Shown one piece after another: positions 42,992 to 52,224 of a stretch of DNA of 54,636 nt (its first letter is position 1; every line of letters starts with the position of its first letter). The translations under genes and the position numbers were made by a program. The notes below the pieces were generated by a model that was given only the letters and a program-made list of their open reading frames with translations, did not search any database and had not been told where the DNA came from. Source of the stretch: JAFHCF01 sp048497495. GTDB taxonomy: Bacteria > Pseudomonadota > Alphaproteobacteria > Rhizobiales > Ancalomicrobiaceae. The DNA lies in the NCBI GenBank assembly GCA_048497495.1, contig JAFHCF010000102.1, positions 1 through 54,636 of the forward strand, in the 5' to 3' direction.

Positions 42992-44872
42992 CTATTTCGT
43001 TCCGTCGAACAGCCGGCGATAGAGCGTGGAGCGATGGATGCCGAGACGGCGGGCGGCGCGCGAGACGTTGCCACACTCGGCATCGAGCGCGGCGCGCATC
43101 GCCGCGAGCGTGATCGAATCGAGGCCGACCTCGACATCGAGGCCGACGACCGCCGACTCCGGTGTCTTGTCGTGCGCCGCCCGGATCTCCTGCGGCAGGG
43201 TGTCGAGGCCGAGGATCTCGCCCCCGTCGCCGAGCACCGCGAGGGCGCGCAGGGTGGCGAACAACTGGCGGTGATTGCCGGGCCAGTCGTAGTCGGCGAG
43301 GGCGGCGAGGGTCTCCGGGGCGAGATGGGGACCGGACGGCGCCGGCGCGATCCGCGTCCACAACTCGGCGATCAGGGCGCGACGATCCGGATTGCGGCGC
43401 AGCGGTTGGAGTTCGACGGTATAGGCCGACAGCCGCATCAGCAGGTCGCGGCGGAGGGCGCCGGAGGCCGCCGCCGCGAGCAGGCCGACATGGGTGGTCG
43501 AGACCAGCGCGACGTCGGTGATCGCCGTCGTCTTCAGATTGTGCTCGAGCCGGGCCTGGACCGAGGGCGGCAGGGTGCCGACCGCCTCGAGCAGCAGGGT
43601 GCCGCCGGCGGCCTGCGCCAGGAGGCCACCGGCATGGTCGCCGACACCGAAGAGGGCGGCGTCGAGTTCGGCCTCCGACATCGCCGAGCAGTCGAGGGCG
43701 AGGAAGGGGCCGTCGTGGCGCCGGCCGGCGGCGTGGAGACGGCGGGCGAAGTTCTCCTTGCCGGAGCCGACCTCGCCGACGATCAGGATCGGCACGCCGG
43801 CGTCGGCGAGGCGGACGGCGCGCTCCAGGCGCTTGGCGACATCGTCGTCGAAGACCGCATCGAAATCGCCACCGCCGACGCGCGCTTCGCCGCCGACGCG
43901 CCGCGGCGTCTGGTGTCGTGGCGACGGGCTCAGGCGAGCGAACAGCGTCGAGCCTTGCAGGGTGCGCAGCCGCCCGTCGGCGATCGCGCCGTCGTAGGGG
44001 ATCTGACTGCGCTCGGCGTCGAAGATCTGATCGAACTTCAGAAGGCCGAGCGCCGACCATTCGAGACCAAGAAGATTGAGGCCGTAGCGATTGGCCCCGA
44101 CGAGGCGGCCCTCCTCGAAGGCGAGGAGACCCTCGTGCGGGCTGTCGACCATGCTCGGATCATGATGGAAATGCAGCCGATCGTGATTGCCGAAACGCCC
44201 CTCGAACAAGCGGCGTTCGATCTGCTCGACCGCCCGCTTGACCAGCGCCAACGTATGGGTCTGCGGAACGTCGGCGTCGTTGGACAGGTCGAGGACGCCG
44301 ATCACCCGGCCGGCCGGATCGAGGATCGGCACGGCCGAACAGGACAGGATCCGATGGGCGTCGAAGAAATGCTGGGCGCCGCTCACCGCGATCTCGCACT
44401 GCTCGGCGATCGCCGTGCCGATGGCGTTGGTGCCGATCGTCGCCTCGTTCCAGTCGACACCGGGGCGCAGCGACACCCGCGCCGCCCGTTCGGCGAAGTC
44501 GAGGTTGCCGGTGGTGGCGAGGATCACGCCGTGCGGATCGGTGAGGATGGCGATACCGCCGGTCAGGCGGACGTCGTGGTGGAGCGCCTCGATCTCACCG
44601 CGAGCGGCGCGCACCAGCGCTTCGTTGCGATCGAGAATGTCGCGCATCTGCGGGTGCGACAGAGCCTCGATGTTCGGCCGTTGGTCGATGTCGAGCCCGA
44701 AGGCGCCCGATCTCTGCCAGGATCGGACGATCTCCGGCGGCACGAGGTCACCCGGCGCGACCCCATCCTTGAGGAAGCGTCGCCGCAGTTCCGAGAGGGA
44801 GGCTTGATCCGGAAGCCTTCCTCGACCGGGCCCGGCTCTGGCTTGCCGCCGGGATGGTGGACGCATGGTCAT
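42992..44872 (-). CDS. AcoR-type Fis-family regulator with degenerate AAA+ domain
   Basis: The 626-residue protein has an N-terminal GAF sensor region (EATIGTNAIGTAIAE, then AVPILDPAGRVIGVLDLS), a PAS-like segment, a sigma-54-activator-like AAA+ domain (Walker A GEVGSGKENFARRL) and a Fis helix-turn-helix (GNVSRAARRLGIHRSTLYRR). The GAFTGA loop that touches sigma-54 is missing (LFGVGDHAGGLLAQA), and Walker B reads LLLEAVG instead of the usual LFLDEIG. It therefore probably does not remodel sigma-54. Such regulators usually sit beside an aldehyde dehydrogenase and DUF779 gene, as here. Confidence 0.8.
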   Translation of the reverse strand: MTMRPPSRRQARAGPGRGRLPDQASLSELRRRFLKDGVAPGDLVPPEIVRSWQRSGAFGLDIDQRPNIEALSHPQMRDILDRNEALVRAARGEIEALHHDVRLTGGIAILTDPHGVILATTGNLDFAERAARVSLRPGVDWNEATIGTNAIGTAIAEQCEIAVSGAQHFFDAHRILSCSAVPILDPAGRVIGVLDLSNDADVPQTHTLALVKRAVEQIERRLFEGRFGNHDRLHFHHDPSMVDSPHEGLLAFEEGRLVGANRYGLNLLGLEWSALGLLKFDQIFDAERSQIPYDGAIADGRLRTLQGSTLFARLSPSPRHQTPRRVGGEARVGGGDFDAVFDDDVAKRLERAVRLADAGVPILIVGEVGSGKENFARRLHAAGRRHDGPFLALDCSAMSEAELDAALFGVGDHAGGLLAQAAGGTLLLEAVGTLPPSVQARLEHNLKTTAITDVALVSTTHVGLLAAAASGALRRDLLMRLSAYTVELQPLRRNPDRRALIAELWTRIAPAPSGPHLAPETLAALADYDWPGNHRQLFATLRALAVLGDGGEILGLDTLPQEIRAAHDKTPESAVVGLDVEVGLDSITLAAMRAALDAECGNVSRAARRLGIHRSTLYRRLFDGTK

Positions 44873-45259
44873 GGGCCTAGCCTTCGAACGGTCGACGACG
44901 AACCTCACCGCCGGACCTCGATCGCACCGGCAGGATCCCCGAGTACCTGGACCACGGCGGGGCCTTCGTTGTGCTCCAAATCGTATAGCGCATCGCAACG
45001 CGCGAACAGTGGGCGGACCACTGCCTTTCGACGAATTTCCCGTCCATTCGGCAAGACAGACGTGAGTTCTGCCACATCTGGTCCGACGAACCGACCGGTC
45101 ATGGCAGCGACGCCGCCTCGTCGGCCTTGTGGCGCGTCTTCATCGTGTGAGCGCGGCCCTAGGCGCACGCGCCGAACATCGCCGAGTGTGGCGAGGGGCA
45201 TGGCCCGGTGTCGGTGGGACCGTCCGATCGCAGTTTCGCACACCTCGCTGGTCGAGACC
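44873..45259. other. Intergenic region, possible orphan small frame
   Basis: These 387 bp separate the regulator and DUF779 genes. A minus-strand frame at 44905-45102 could encode 65 residues (starting MTGRFVGPDVAELTSVL), but its third-position composition is less GC-rich than the real genes and its ribosome site is weak. I do not recognise it and do not call it a gene. Confidence 0.35.
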
Positions 45260-45640
45260 TCACACCGACGCCAATAGCGGCAGTTCGCGGTCCTCGAACA
45301 GCCGTGAGCGAGTGAGAAACCGTCGCCCGGTGCCGTTGTCGAGACTGAACATGCCGCCCATGCCCTCGATCACGTCGATGATCAACTGGGTGTGTTTCCA
45401 GTATTCGAATTGCGAGCGCGACATGTAGAACGGCGCGCCGGCGATCTCGCCGAGGTGGGCGTCGCGGTCCCCGACGATGAAGTCCGAGCGCGGCCAGCAC
45501 ATCGGCGTCGAGCCGTCGCAACAGCCGCCCGACTGGTGGAACAGCACCGGCCCGTGGCGGGCGACGAGTTCGGCGATGAAGGCGAGCGCCGCGGGCGTCG
45601 CCACGACGCGGGCGAAGGGGGCGGTCGGGGTCTCGGTCAT
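45260..45640 (-). CDS. DUF779 domain-containing protein
   Basis: The 126-residue protein has the DUF779 pattern: HGPVLFHQSGGCCDGSTPMC, then DFIVGDRDAHLGEI, FYMSRSQFEYWKHTQLIIDV and RFLTRSRLF. These small cytoplasmic proteins regularly accompany NAD-dependent acetaldehyde dehydrogenases (ExaC/AldB type) and may be a partner or accessory; the CC pair could bind metal. Here the dehydrogenase upstream is broken, so the partner has been lost locally. ATG 45640 begins MTETPTAPFA after AGGTTCGACC. Confidence 0.88.
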   Translation of the reverse strand: MTETPTAPFARVVATPAALAFIAELVARHGPVLFHQSGGCCDGSTPMCWPRSDFIVGDRDAHLGEIAGAPFYMSRSQFEYWKHTQLIIDVIEGMGGMFSLDNGTGRRFLTRSRLFEDRELPLLASV

Positions 45641-45800
45641 GGTCGAACCTCCGATGATGCCGCGTGATGCGGTGCGACGACGAGACGGAAAGGACCGCAC
45701 CGGTCGACGAGCTGTGCGGCCAGGGGACGCGGCGATGGGGCGCGACGGCGAGACCGCCGCGTCCCATACCTCGGGGAGAGAGTTCGAAGCCGAGTTCCGA

Positions 45801-46053
45801 TCAGAAGAAGCCGAGCTTCTTCGGGCTGTAGGAGACCAGCAGGTTCTTGGTCTGCTGATAGTGGTCGAGCATCATCGAGTGGGTCTCGCGGCCGATACCC
45901 GACTGCTTGTAGCCGCCGAAGGCCGCGTGGGCCGGATAGGCGTGGTAGCAGTTGGTCCAGACGCGACCGGCCTGGATGTTGCGGCCGAAGCGGTAGAGAC
46001 GGTTGGCGTCGCGGCTCCACACGCCGGCGCCGAGGCCGTAGAGCGTGTCGTTT
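45801..46053 (-). pseudogene. Aldehyde dehydrogenase, 3' remnant
   Basis: The frame encodes the last 84 or so residues of an ExaC/AldB-type aldehyde dehydrogenase: NDTLYGLGAGVWSRDANRLY, then GRIWTNCYH-like GRVWTNCYHAYPAHAAFGGY, KQSGIGRETH and the end PKKLGFF. The homology stops suddenly at about 46053. About 420 residues, with the NAD site and the catalytic Cys and Glu, are missing, so it is inactive. The sequence beyond the break is AT-richer and leads to the CRISPR-Cas operon, suggesting a rearrangement when that island arrived. Confidence 0.88.
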
Positions 46054-46530
46054 GTGAACCGGCGCGATGGATTGACTCCGACGCCTCATGCGATTCCAAC
46101 AGCTTGCCGCGCCGATCGGCCCGCAGACCCCACGCCGATTCACAGCGGGTGCTCGATAGCCGCCGCGACATGGTGCTCGGGATTGGCCCCGCAGGCGACG
46201 GGCCGCCTCTGTCTTCAGAAGGGCGCGTCGCATTTGGTTGCTCGCAGTACCCCTCGGAGATGAGCGTCCGCTAGCGACACACTTGTCGGGAGGAGCAGCC
46301 GAGTGGTCCTGTCCTTCTCGGATTATTCCGTCGATGAGTTGGGCGCTGGCGAGAGTGAACGGTGAGAAGCACACCGAGTTCGAGGCTTTCTGGCGCTTTC
46401 ATCACGACCAGTGGGTTAGGAGCACGTTGAACTGCCAAAGGGGTTGTGGAAAGACGAGCAAGACCGACATCGTATTGATTGCAAGCGGGGGCGACTCGTC
46501 TTTCAATAGAAAGTGAAACGAGGCGACCTC
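46054..46530. other. AT-richer region between the broken gene and cas3
   Basis: These 477 bp hold no recognised gene. The composition is less GC-rich than the surroundings. It must contain the cas operon promoter. No repeat copies, transposase or tRNA end was seen at the junction near 46053. Confidence 0.5.
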
Positions 46531-48795
46531 ATGTTTCACGCGCATTCGCTGCCCGATCGACCTGAAACCGAGTGGCAAGGTTTAGCCGACCATCTCGCCG
46601 CCGTCGCGGACCTCGCCGCCGATCGCACCGCCAAGTTCGGCGCGGGGGCGGCCGGGCGATATGCCGGGCTGCTGCACGATCTCGGCAAATACACCCACGC
46701 CTTTCAACGCCGCATCCGCAACGAAGCCGGCAAGGTCGATCACGCCACCGCCGGCGCCAAGATGGCGGTGGCGCTGGCGACGTCCTCGAACCCGAAGCAG
46801 ACCTCCGACCTCCTGGTCGCGTGCATCGTCGCCCATGCCATCGCCGGACACCACGCCGGGCTGCCCGACAGCGTCGGCACCGCCGGGGCGCTCGACGATC
46901 GCTTCTCGCGCCAATTGGAGCCACTCATCGACCAATGGCGCGCCGAGATCGCGCCGGACGCGACGGGGCTGATGCCGCCGCTCGACTGGTCCGACGTCAA
47001 GGGCGGCGGCGAGCCGTTGGCGCGGGCGCTGGCGTTCTTCGGCCGCATGGTGTTCTCCGCCCTCGTCGACGCCGATTATCGCGACACCGAGGCTTTCTAT
47101 GCGAAGGCCGAAGGCAAGCCGGTCGATCGCGACTGGCCGATGCTGCCCGACATCGTCGATGATCTGATCGCCCGGCTCGACGCCCACATGGCGCACTTGG
47201 CGGCGGGCGCCGCCGACACCCCGGTCAACCGCCTGCGCGGCGAGATCCTGACCCACGTGCGGACGGGCGCCGACGCATCCACCGGGCTCTTCACCCTGAC
47301 GGTGCCGACCGGCGGCGGCAAGACGCTGGCCTCGCTCGCCTTCGCGCTCGACCATGCCAAGCGCCACGGGCTCGACCGCATCGTCTACGCCATTCCCTTC
47401 ACCTCGGTGATCGACCAGACGGCGAGGATCTTCAAAGACGTGCTCGGAGAGAACGTGGTGCTCGAGCATCATTCCTCGATCGATGAGGAAAAGCTCGGCG
47501 ACCGCTCGGCCCGCGACAAGCTGCGCCTCGCCATGGAGGACTGGGCGGCGCCGATCGTGGTGACGACCAACGTCCAACTGTTCGAGAGCCTGCACAGCCA
47601 TCGCCCGTCGCGGGCGCGGCGACTGCACAATCTGGCGCGGGCCGTGATCGTCCTCGACGAGGCGCAGACCATCCCCCGCCCGGTGCTGCGCCCCTGCGTC
47701 GCCGCGATCGGCGAACTGGCGAAGCGCTACGGCACCTCGGTGGTTCTGTGCACCGCCACCCAGCCGGCGCTGGGGAAAGCCGACGGCTTCCCCGATGGGC
47801 TCGATCTCGACCCGAACCGCGAGTTGGCGCCCGAGCCGGACCGGCTGACGGCGGCGCTGGCGCGGGTGCGGCTCGCCCGTGTCGGCGATCTCGACGACGA
47901 GGCGCTGGTCGGCGCGCTGGAGGCGAGCGCTCAGGGCCTCGTCATCGTCAACAGCCGCCGCCATGCCCTGGCGCTCTACAAGGCGGCGCATGCCGCCGGG
48001 CTCGACGGGGTGATCCATCTCTCGACCCGCCAATATGCCGCCGATCGCGTCCGCATCCTCGAGGGCGTGCGGCAACGCCTGAAGGACGGGCGGCCGTGCC
48101 GGGTGGTCGCGACGAGCCTGGTGGAGGCCGGAGTCGACGTCGATTTCCCCCGCGTCTGGCGGGCCGAAGCCGGCCTCGACCAAATAGCGCAAGCCGCAGG
48201 TCGTTGTAATCGCGAGGGAAAACGGCCGATCGACGAGAGTGTGGTCACGGTGTTCGGCGCGCCGGATCATGCCCCGCCGCGCGAGATCGCCGGCCTCGTC
48301 TCGGACATGGAGCGGGTGAGCGCCCGCCACGGCGATCTCCTGACCAACGCGGCGATCCGCGACTATTTCGGCGAAGTATTCTGGCGCGTCGGGCCGGAGC
48401 GGCTCGACACCCACGCGGTGATGAAGGCCTTCCGCCTCTCGGCCGGGGTGCCGTCGTTCGACTATCGCACCGTCGGCGAGGCCTTCCGCTTGATCGACAG
48501 CACCATGGCACCGGTGATCGTGGCGATCGAGGACGAGGCGAAGAAGGTGATCGGCGATCTCGAGCGCGGCTTCCTGCCGCCGGGAGCGGCGGCGCGCAAG
48601 CTGCAGCGCTTCCTCGTCCAGATCCCGCCGAAGACCCGCCTCGAGCTGATCGCCCGCCACGATGTGCAACTGATACGCCCCGACGAGTTCGGCGACCAGT
48701 TCGCCGTGCTCGTCACCGAAGACCTCTACCGCAAAGACGTCGGCCTCCACTGGGAGGCGGCGGACGCGCACGATCTCGATTCGCTGATCGCTTGA
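46531..48795 (+). CDS. cas3: CRISPR-associated helicase-nuclease Cas3 (type I-C)
   Basis: The 754-residue protein has an N-terminal HD nuclease domain (LLHDLGKYTHAF, His49-Asp50, and GHHAGLPD) and a superfamily 2 helicase with TGGGKTLASLAF (near 260), the DEAH-box variant VLDEAQTIPR (near 375), and motif VI-like QAAGRCNREG. It unwinds and degrades target DNA after Cascade recruitment. ATG 46531 has GAGG upstream; a GTG six codons earlier is possible. First gene of the operon. Confidence 0.93.
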   Translation: MFHAHSLPDRPETEWQGLADHLAAVADLAADRTAKFGAGAAGRYAGLLHDLGKYTHAFQRRIRNEAGKVDHATAGAKMAVALATSSNPKQTSDLLVACIVAHAIAGHHAGLPDSVGTAGALDDRFSRQLEPLIDQWRAEIAPDATGLMPPLDWSDVKGGGEPLARALAFFGRMVFSALVDADYRDTEAFYAKAEGKPVDRDWPMLPDIVDDLIARLDAHMAHLAAGAADTPVNRLRGEILTHVRTGADASTGLFTLTVPTGGGKTLASLAFALDHAKRHGLDRIVYAIPFTSVIDQTARIFKDVLGENVVLEHHSSIDEEKLGDRSARDKLRLAMEDWAAPIVVTTNVQLFESLHSHRPSRARRLHNLARAVIVLDEAQTIPRPVLRPCVAAIGELAKRYGTSVVLCTATQPALGKADGFPDGLDLDPNRELAPEPDRLTAALARVRLARVGDLDDEALVGALEASAQGLVIVNSRRHALALYKAAHAAGLDGVIHLSTRQYAADRVRILEGVRQRLKDGRPCRVVATSLVEAGVDVDFPRVWRAEAGLDQIAQAAGRCNREGKRPIDESVVTVFGAPDHAPPREIAGLVSDMERVSARHGDLLTNAAIRDYFGEVFWRVGPERLDTHAVMKAFRLSAGVPSFDYRTVGEAFRLIDSTMAPVIVAIEDEAKKVIGDLERGFLPPGAAARKLQRFLVQIPPKTRLELIARHDVQLIRPDEFGDQFAVLVTEDLYRKDVGLHWEAADAHDLDSLIA

Positions 48796-48807
48796 GAAGG
48801 ACCGCCC

Positions 48808-49476
48808 ATGCCCTACGGCATCAGACTTCTGGTATCCGGCGATCACGCCTGCTTCACGCGCCCCGAGATGAAGGTCGAGCGCGTCTCCTATGACGTGATG
48901 ACGCCGTCGGCGGCGCGCGGCATCCTCGAGGCGATCCATTGGAAGCCGGCGATCCGCTGGGTGGTCGACGCCATTCATGTCTTGAAGCCGATCCGCTTCC
49001 AGTCGATCCGCCGCAACGAGGTCGGCCACAAGGTACCGGCCGCCAAGGCGCGCTCGGCGATGAAGTCGGGCGATCTCGGCGACTTGCGCCTGCGCGTCGA
49101 CGAGGACCGCCAGCAGCGCGCCGCGACCGTGCTGGTCGGCGTCGCCTATGTCATCGAGGCGCATTTCGAGATGACCGCCAAGGCTGGGCCGGAGGACAAC
49201 GAGGGCAAGCACCTCGACACCTTCAATCGTCGCGCCGCGCGCGGCCAATGCTTCCATCAGCCGTGCCTGGGAACGCGAGAGTTTCCCGCCGCCTTCGAGC
49301 TCATCCCGCCCGACGTGGCCTTGCCGGCGGCGATCGACGAGCCGCCACGCGACCTCGGTTTCATGCTGTGGGACATCGACCACGGCGGCGATCGGTCGTC
49401 GCTGTTCTTCCGCGCCCGGCTGGAGAACGGGGTGATGCGCGTGCCGCTTCCCGACAGCCCGGAGATCCGCCGATGA
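48808..49476 (+). CDS. cas5c: Cas5c, crRNA-processing endonuclease of type I-C
   Basis: The 222-residue protein has the I-C Cas5 pattern: LLVSGDHACFTRPEMKVERV at the start, then YDVMTPSAARGILEAIHWKP, and near the end LGFMLWDIDH. In type I-C, Cas5 replaces Cas6 as the nuclease that cuts the repeat RNA and then stays bound to the crRNA 5' handle. It follows cas3 by 12 bp and overlaps cas8c by 4 bp (ATGA). Confidence 0.93.
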   Translation: MPYGIRLLVSGDHACFTRPEMKVERVSYDVMTPSAARGILEAIHWKPAIRWVVDAIHVLKPIRFQSIRRNEVGHKVPAAKARSAMKSGDLGDLRLRVDEDRQQRAATVLVGVAYVIEAHFEMTAKAGPEDNEGKHLDTFNRRAARGQCFHQPCLGTREFPAAFELIPPDVALPAAIDEPPRDLGFMLWDIDHGGDRSSLFFRARLENGVMRVPLPDSPEIRR

Positions 49477-51257
49477 GCCCGCTCGCCTCCCTGGTGCGCG
49501 CCTATCGGCGCATGGAAACCCGCGGCGAGGTGCCGCCCTACGGTTTCTCGTCGGAGAAGATCGGCTTCCTCATTCCGTTGAACGAGGACGGCACGGTCGC
49601 CGGAGCGCCGATCGATATGCGCGGCGGCGAGGGCAAGAAGCGCGAGCCGCGCATGATGCGGGTGCCGCAGCCGGTGAAGCGGACCTCGGGCGTTTCCCCC
49701 AACACGCTTTGGGACAAGACGTCCTATGTGCTCGGCATCACCGCCGGGGAGGGCAAGCGGACCGCCGACGAACACGCCGCCTTCCGCGCCCGCCACCTCG
49801 ATCTCCTGACGGCGGAAGCCGACCCCGGCCTCGTGGCGCTGCGCCGCTTCGTCGAAGCCTGGACGCAGGAGCAATTCGCCGAGCGCGGCTGGCCGGAGGA
49901 GATGAAGGACCAGAACCTCGTCTTCGCCCTGGAGAGCGAGCGGCGCGGCCCCGCCGGCACCACCGTCTGCATCCATGATCGCCCCGCCGCCAAGGCGCTG
50001 TGGGCGCGGCTGGCGGCGACCGGAGAACGGGAGGCGAGCGCCTGTCTGGTGACGGGAGAGCCCGGCCCGATCGCCCGGCTGCATCCGGCGATCAAGGGGG
50101 TGTGGGGCGCCCAGTCGTCGGGCGCCTCGCTCGTCTCCTTCAACCTCGACGCCTTCACCTCCTACGGCCATGAACAGGGCGAAAACGCCCCCGTCTCTGA
50201 GGCCGCCGCCTTCGCCTATGTCAGCGCCCTCAACCGCTACCTGGAAAAGGGCAGCGGCCACCGCATCCAGATCGGCGACGCCTCGACGGTGTTCTGGGCC
50301 GACGCGTCGGACGCGAAGGCGGTGGAGTATGCCGAGGCTTGGTTCGCCGAGATCATGGGCGCGAGCGCCGAGGTCGACGAAGGCGCCGAGGCGACGAAGG
50401 TCGGGGCGGTGCTGGAGAAGATCCGCCAGGGCCTGCCGTTCACCGATCTGACCCTCGATCTTCCCGAGGGCGTGCGCTTCTTCGTCCTCGGCCTCGCCCC
50501 CAACGCGGCGCGGGTGTCGGTGCGGTTCTTCATCGCCGACGACTTCGGCGTCATCGGCCGGCGCTACCTCGAACATCTCGAGCGGCTGCGCATCGATCCG
50601 CCGCCGAAGGAAGCGTTGCCGTCGATGTGGCGGCTGCTGGTGGAGACCGCTACCTTGCGCAAATCCGAGAACATCGCCCCCAATCTCGCCGGCGAATGGC
50701 TTCGGGCGATCCTCTCCGGCGCACCCTATCCGCTGACCTTGATGTCGTCGGTGATCACGCGGCTGCGCGCCGATCACGAGGTCAACGCCCACCGCGCCGC
50801 CATCCTGAAATCCGTCCTCGTCCGCAATCTCGAAAGGGAGGTTCCCGTGTCGCTCGACCCCACCAACCGCGACCCGGGCTATCTGCTCGGTCGGCTGTTC
50901 GCGGCCTATGAATATGCCCAGACCCAGGCGTTGCCGGGCCTCAACGCCACCATCCGCGACAAGTACTACGGCACCGCCTCGGCCAGTCCACGCGCCGTCT
51001 TCCCGCTCCTCCAGCGCACCGCGACCCATCATCTCGCCAAGCTGCGCAAGGAGAAGCCGGGGCTCGCCACCACGCTCGATCGCCGCATCGGCGAGATCTT
51101 CGAATTGGCCGAGGCCACCAAACTCTTCGTACCGACATTGCCGGCGGCCCATCAGGCGCTGTTCGCCATCGGCTACTACCACCAGAAGAACGATTTCTAC
51201 CGCCCCCGGCCCAAGCCGGAGGGGACCCTTTCCACGCCGCAGGAGACGCAACCATGA
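49473..51257 (+). CDS. cas8c: Cas8c, large subunit of the type I-C Cascade
   Basis: The 594-residue protein begins MSPLASLVRAYRRMETRGEV and shows Csd1-family features: GFLIPLNEDG, NTLWDKTSYVLGI, SFNLDAFTSYGHEQGENAPV and FFVLGLAPNAARVSVRFF. It recognises the PAM and binds the target. The C-terminal 136 residues form a separate helical domain that can also be made on its own from an internal start (see cas11c). Overlaps with cas5c and cas7c are 4 bp each. Confidence 0.93.
   Translation: MSPLASLVRAYRRMETRGEVPPYGFSSEKIGFLIPLNEDGTVAGAPIDMRGGEGKKREPRMMRVPQPVKRTSGVSPNTLWDKTSYVLGITAGEGKRTADEHAAFRARHLDLLTAEADPGLVALRRFVEAWTQEQFAERGWPEEMKDQNLVFALESERRGPAGTTVCIHDRPAAKALWARLAATGEREASACLVTGEPGPIARLHPAIKGVWGAQSSGASLVSFNLDAFTSYGHEQGENAPVSEAAAFAYVSALNRYLEKGSGHRIQIGDASTVFWADASDAKAVEYAEAWFAEIMGASAEVDEGAEATKVGAVLEKIRQGLPFTDLTLDLPEGVRFFVLGLAPNAARVSVRFFIADDFGVIGRRYLEHLERLRIDPPPKEALPSMWRLLVETATLRKSENIAPNLAGEWLRAILSGAPYPLTLMSSVITRLRADHEVNAHRAAILKSVLVRNLEREVPVSLDPTNRDPGYLLGRLFAAYEYAQTQALPGLNATIRDKYYGTASASPRAVFPLLQRTATHHLAKLRKEKPGLATTLDRRIGEIFELAEATKLFVPTLPAAHQALFAIGYYHQKNDFYRPRPKPEGTLSTPQETQP
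50847..51257 (+). CDS. cas11c: Cas11c small subunit from an internal start within cas8c
   Basis: GTG 50847, in frame with cas8c (codon 459), is preceded by AAAGGGAGG at 50833-50841 with 5 nt spacing, one of the strongest ribosome sites in the operon. The product of 136 residues (SLDPTNRDPGYLLGRLFAAY onward) is all-helical, with GRLFA, RDKYYG and FAIGYYHQ typical of Cas11c. Independent production of Cas11c from within cas8c has been shown for other I-C systems; here it is inferred from the start site. Confidence 0.78.
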   Translation: MSLDPTNRDPGYLLGRLFAAYEYAQTQALPGLNATIRDKYYGTASASPRAVFPLLQRTATHHLAKLRKEKPGLATTLDRRIGEIFELAEATKLFVPTLPAAHQALFAIGYYHQKNDFYRPRPKPEGTLSTPQETQP

Positions 51258-52207
51258 CCACGCTCGGCCGACGCCACGACTTCGTCTTCTTCTTCGACGT
51301 CTCCAACGGCAACCCCAACGGCGACCCCGACGCCGGCAATCTGCCGCGTCTCGATCCCGAGACCAACCAGGGTCTCGTCTCCGACGTCAGCCTGAAACGC
51401 AAGGTCCGCAACTTCGTCGAACTGGCCAAGGGCAACGAAGCCGGCTTTCGCATCTACGTCTCCGAAGGCGCCATCCTCAACGAGAAGCACCGCGAGGCCT
51501 ACGTGAAGGTTCGCGGCGGCGACGCCAAGGCGGCGAGCGACAAGAAGCTCAACCCCAAGGGGGACGAGGAAGCGGCCAAGCTCACCGGCTTCATGTGCGA
51601 GAATTTCTTCGACGTGCGCACTTTCGGCGCGGTGATGTCGACCGGCATCAACTGCGGTCAGGTGCGCGGCCCGGTGCAGATCGCCTTCGCCCGTTCGGTC
51701 GAACCGATCATCCCGCTGGAGATCTCGATCACCCGGATGGCCGCCACCTCGGCCGAGGAAAAATCCAAACAGGCCGACGGCTCCGACGGCGACGAGCGCA
51801 CCGACAACCGCACCATGGGCCGCAAGTACATCGTGCCCTACGGCCTCTACCGGGTGCACGGCTTCGTCTCCGCCAAGCTCGCCGAACGCACCGGCTTCTC
51901 GGAAGGCGATCTCGCCCTGCTGCTCGAGGCCCTGCAGAACCTGTTCGAACACGACCGCTCCGCCGCTCGTGGCGAGATGGCGGCGCGCCGCCTCGTCGTC
52001 TTCCGTCACGCCTCGGCCCTCGGCAACGCCCCCGCCCACAAGCTGTTCGAGCGGGTGACGGTCGGCCGCGCCTCCGGCGTCGACACCGTGGCGATCGGCG
52101 ATCCGCGCCTCGACAATCTGCCTCCGGCCCGCGCCTTCGCCGACTACCGCATCGCCGTCGACACCGCCGGCCTGCCCGAGGGCGTCGAGGTTCTCGACCT
52201 GCTGTGA
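51254..52207 (+). CDS. cas7c: Cas7c, backbone subunit of the type I-C Cascade
   Basis: The 317-residue protein has the Csd2 hallmark FDVSNGNPNGDPDAGNLPRL, then VSDVSLKRKVRNFVE, and FFDVRTFGAVMSTG. Several copies bind along the crRNA spacer to form the Cascade backbone. It overlaps the cas8c stop by 4 bp and is followed by cas4 after 17 bp with a GGGAGG ribosome site. Confidence 0.94.
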   Translation: MTTLGRRHDFVFFFDVSNGNPNGDPDAGNLPRLDPETNQGLVSDVSLKRKVRNFVELAKGNEAGFRIYVSEGAILNEKHREAYVKVRGGDAKAASDKKLNPKGDEEAAKLTGFMCENFFDVRTFGAVMSTGINCGQVRGPVQIAFARSVEPIIPLEISITRMAATSAEEKSKQADGSDGDERTDNRTMGRKYIVPYGLYRVHGFVSAKLAERTGFSEGDLALLLEALQNLFEHDRSAARGEMAARRLVVFRHASALGNAPAHKLFERVTVGRASGVDTVAIGDPRLDNLPPARAFADYRIAVDTAGLPEGVEVLDLL

Positions 52208-52224
52208 GCCGGGAGGGGGGAGCT

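Noticed and set aside
46054..46530. A second CRISPR array or degenerate repeats before cas3
   Set aside because: No copy of the type I-C repeat or other regularly spaced repeat was seen there.
46582..49383. Minus-strand open frame of more than 900 codons through cas3 and cas5
   Set aside because: It lies opposite intact cas genes with conserved motifs and has no recognisable domain.
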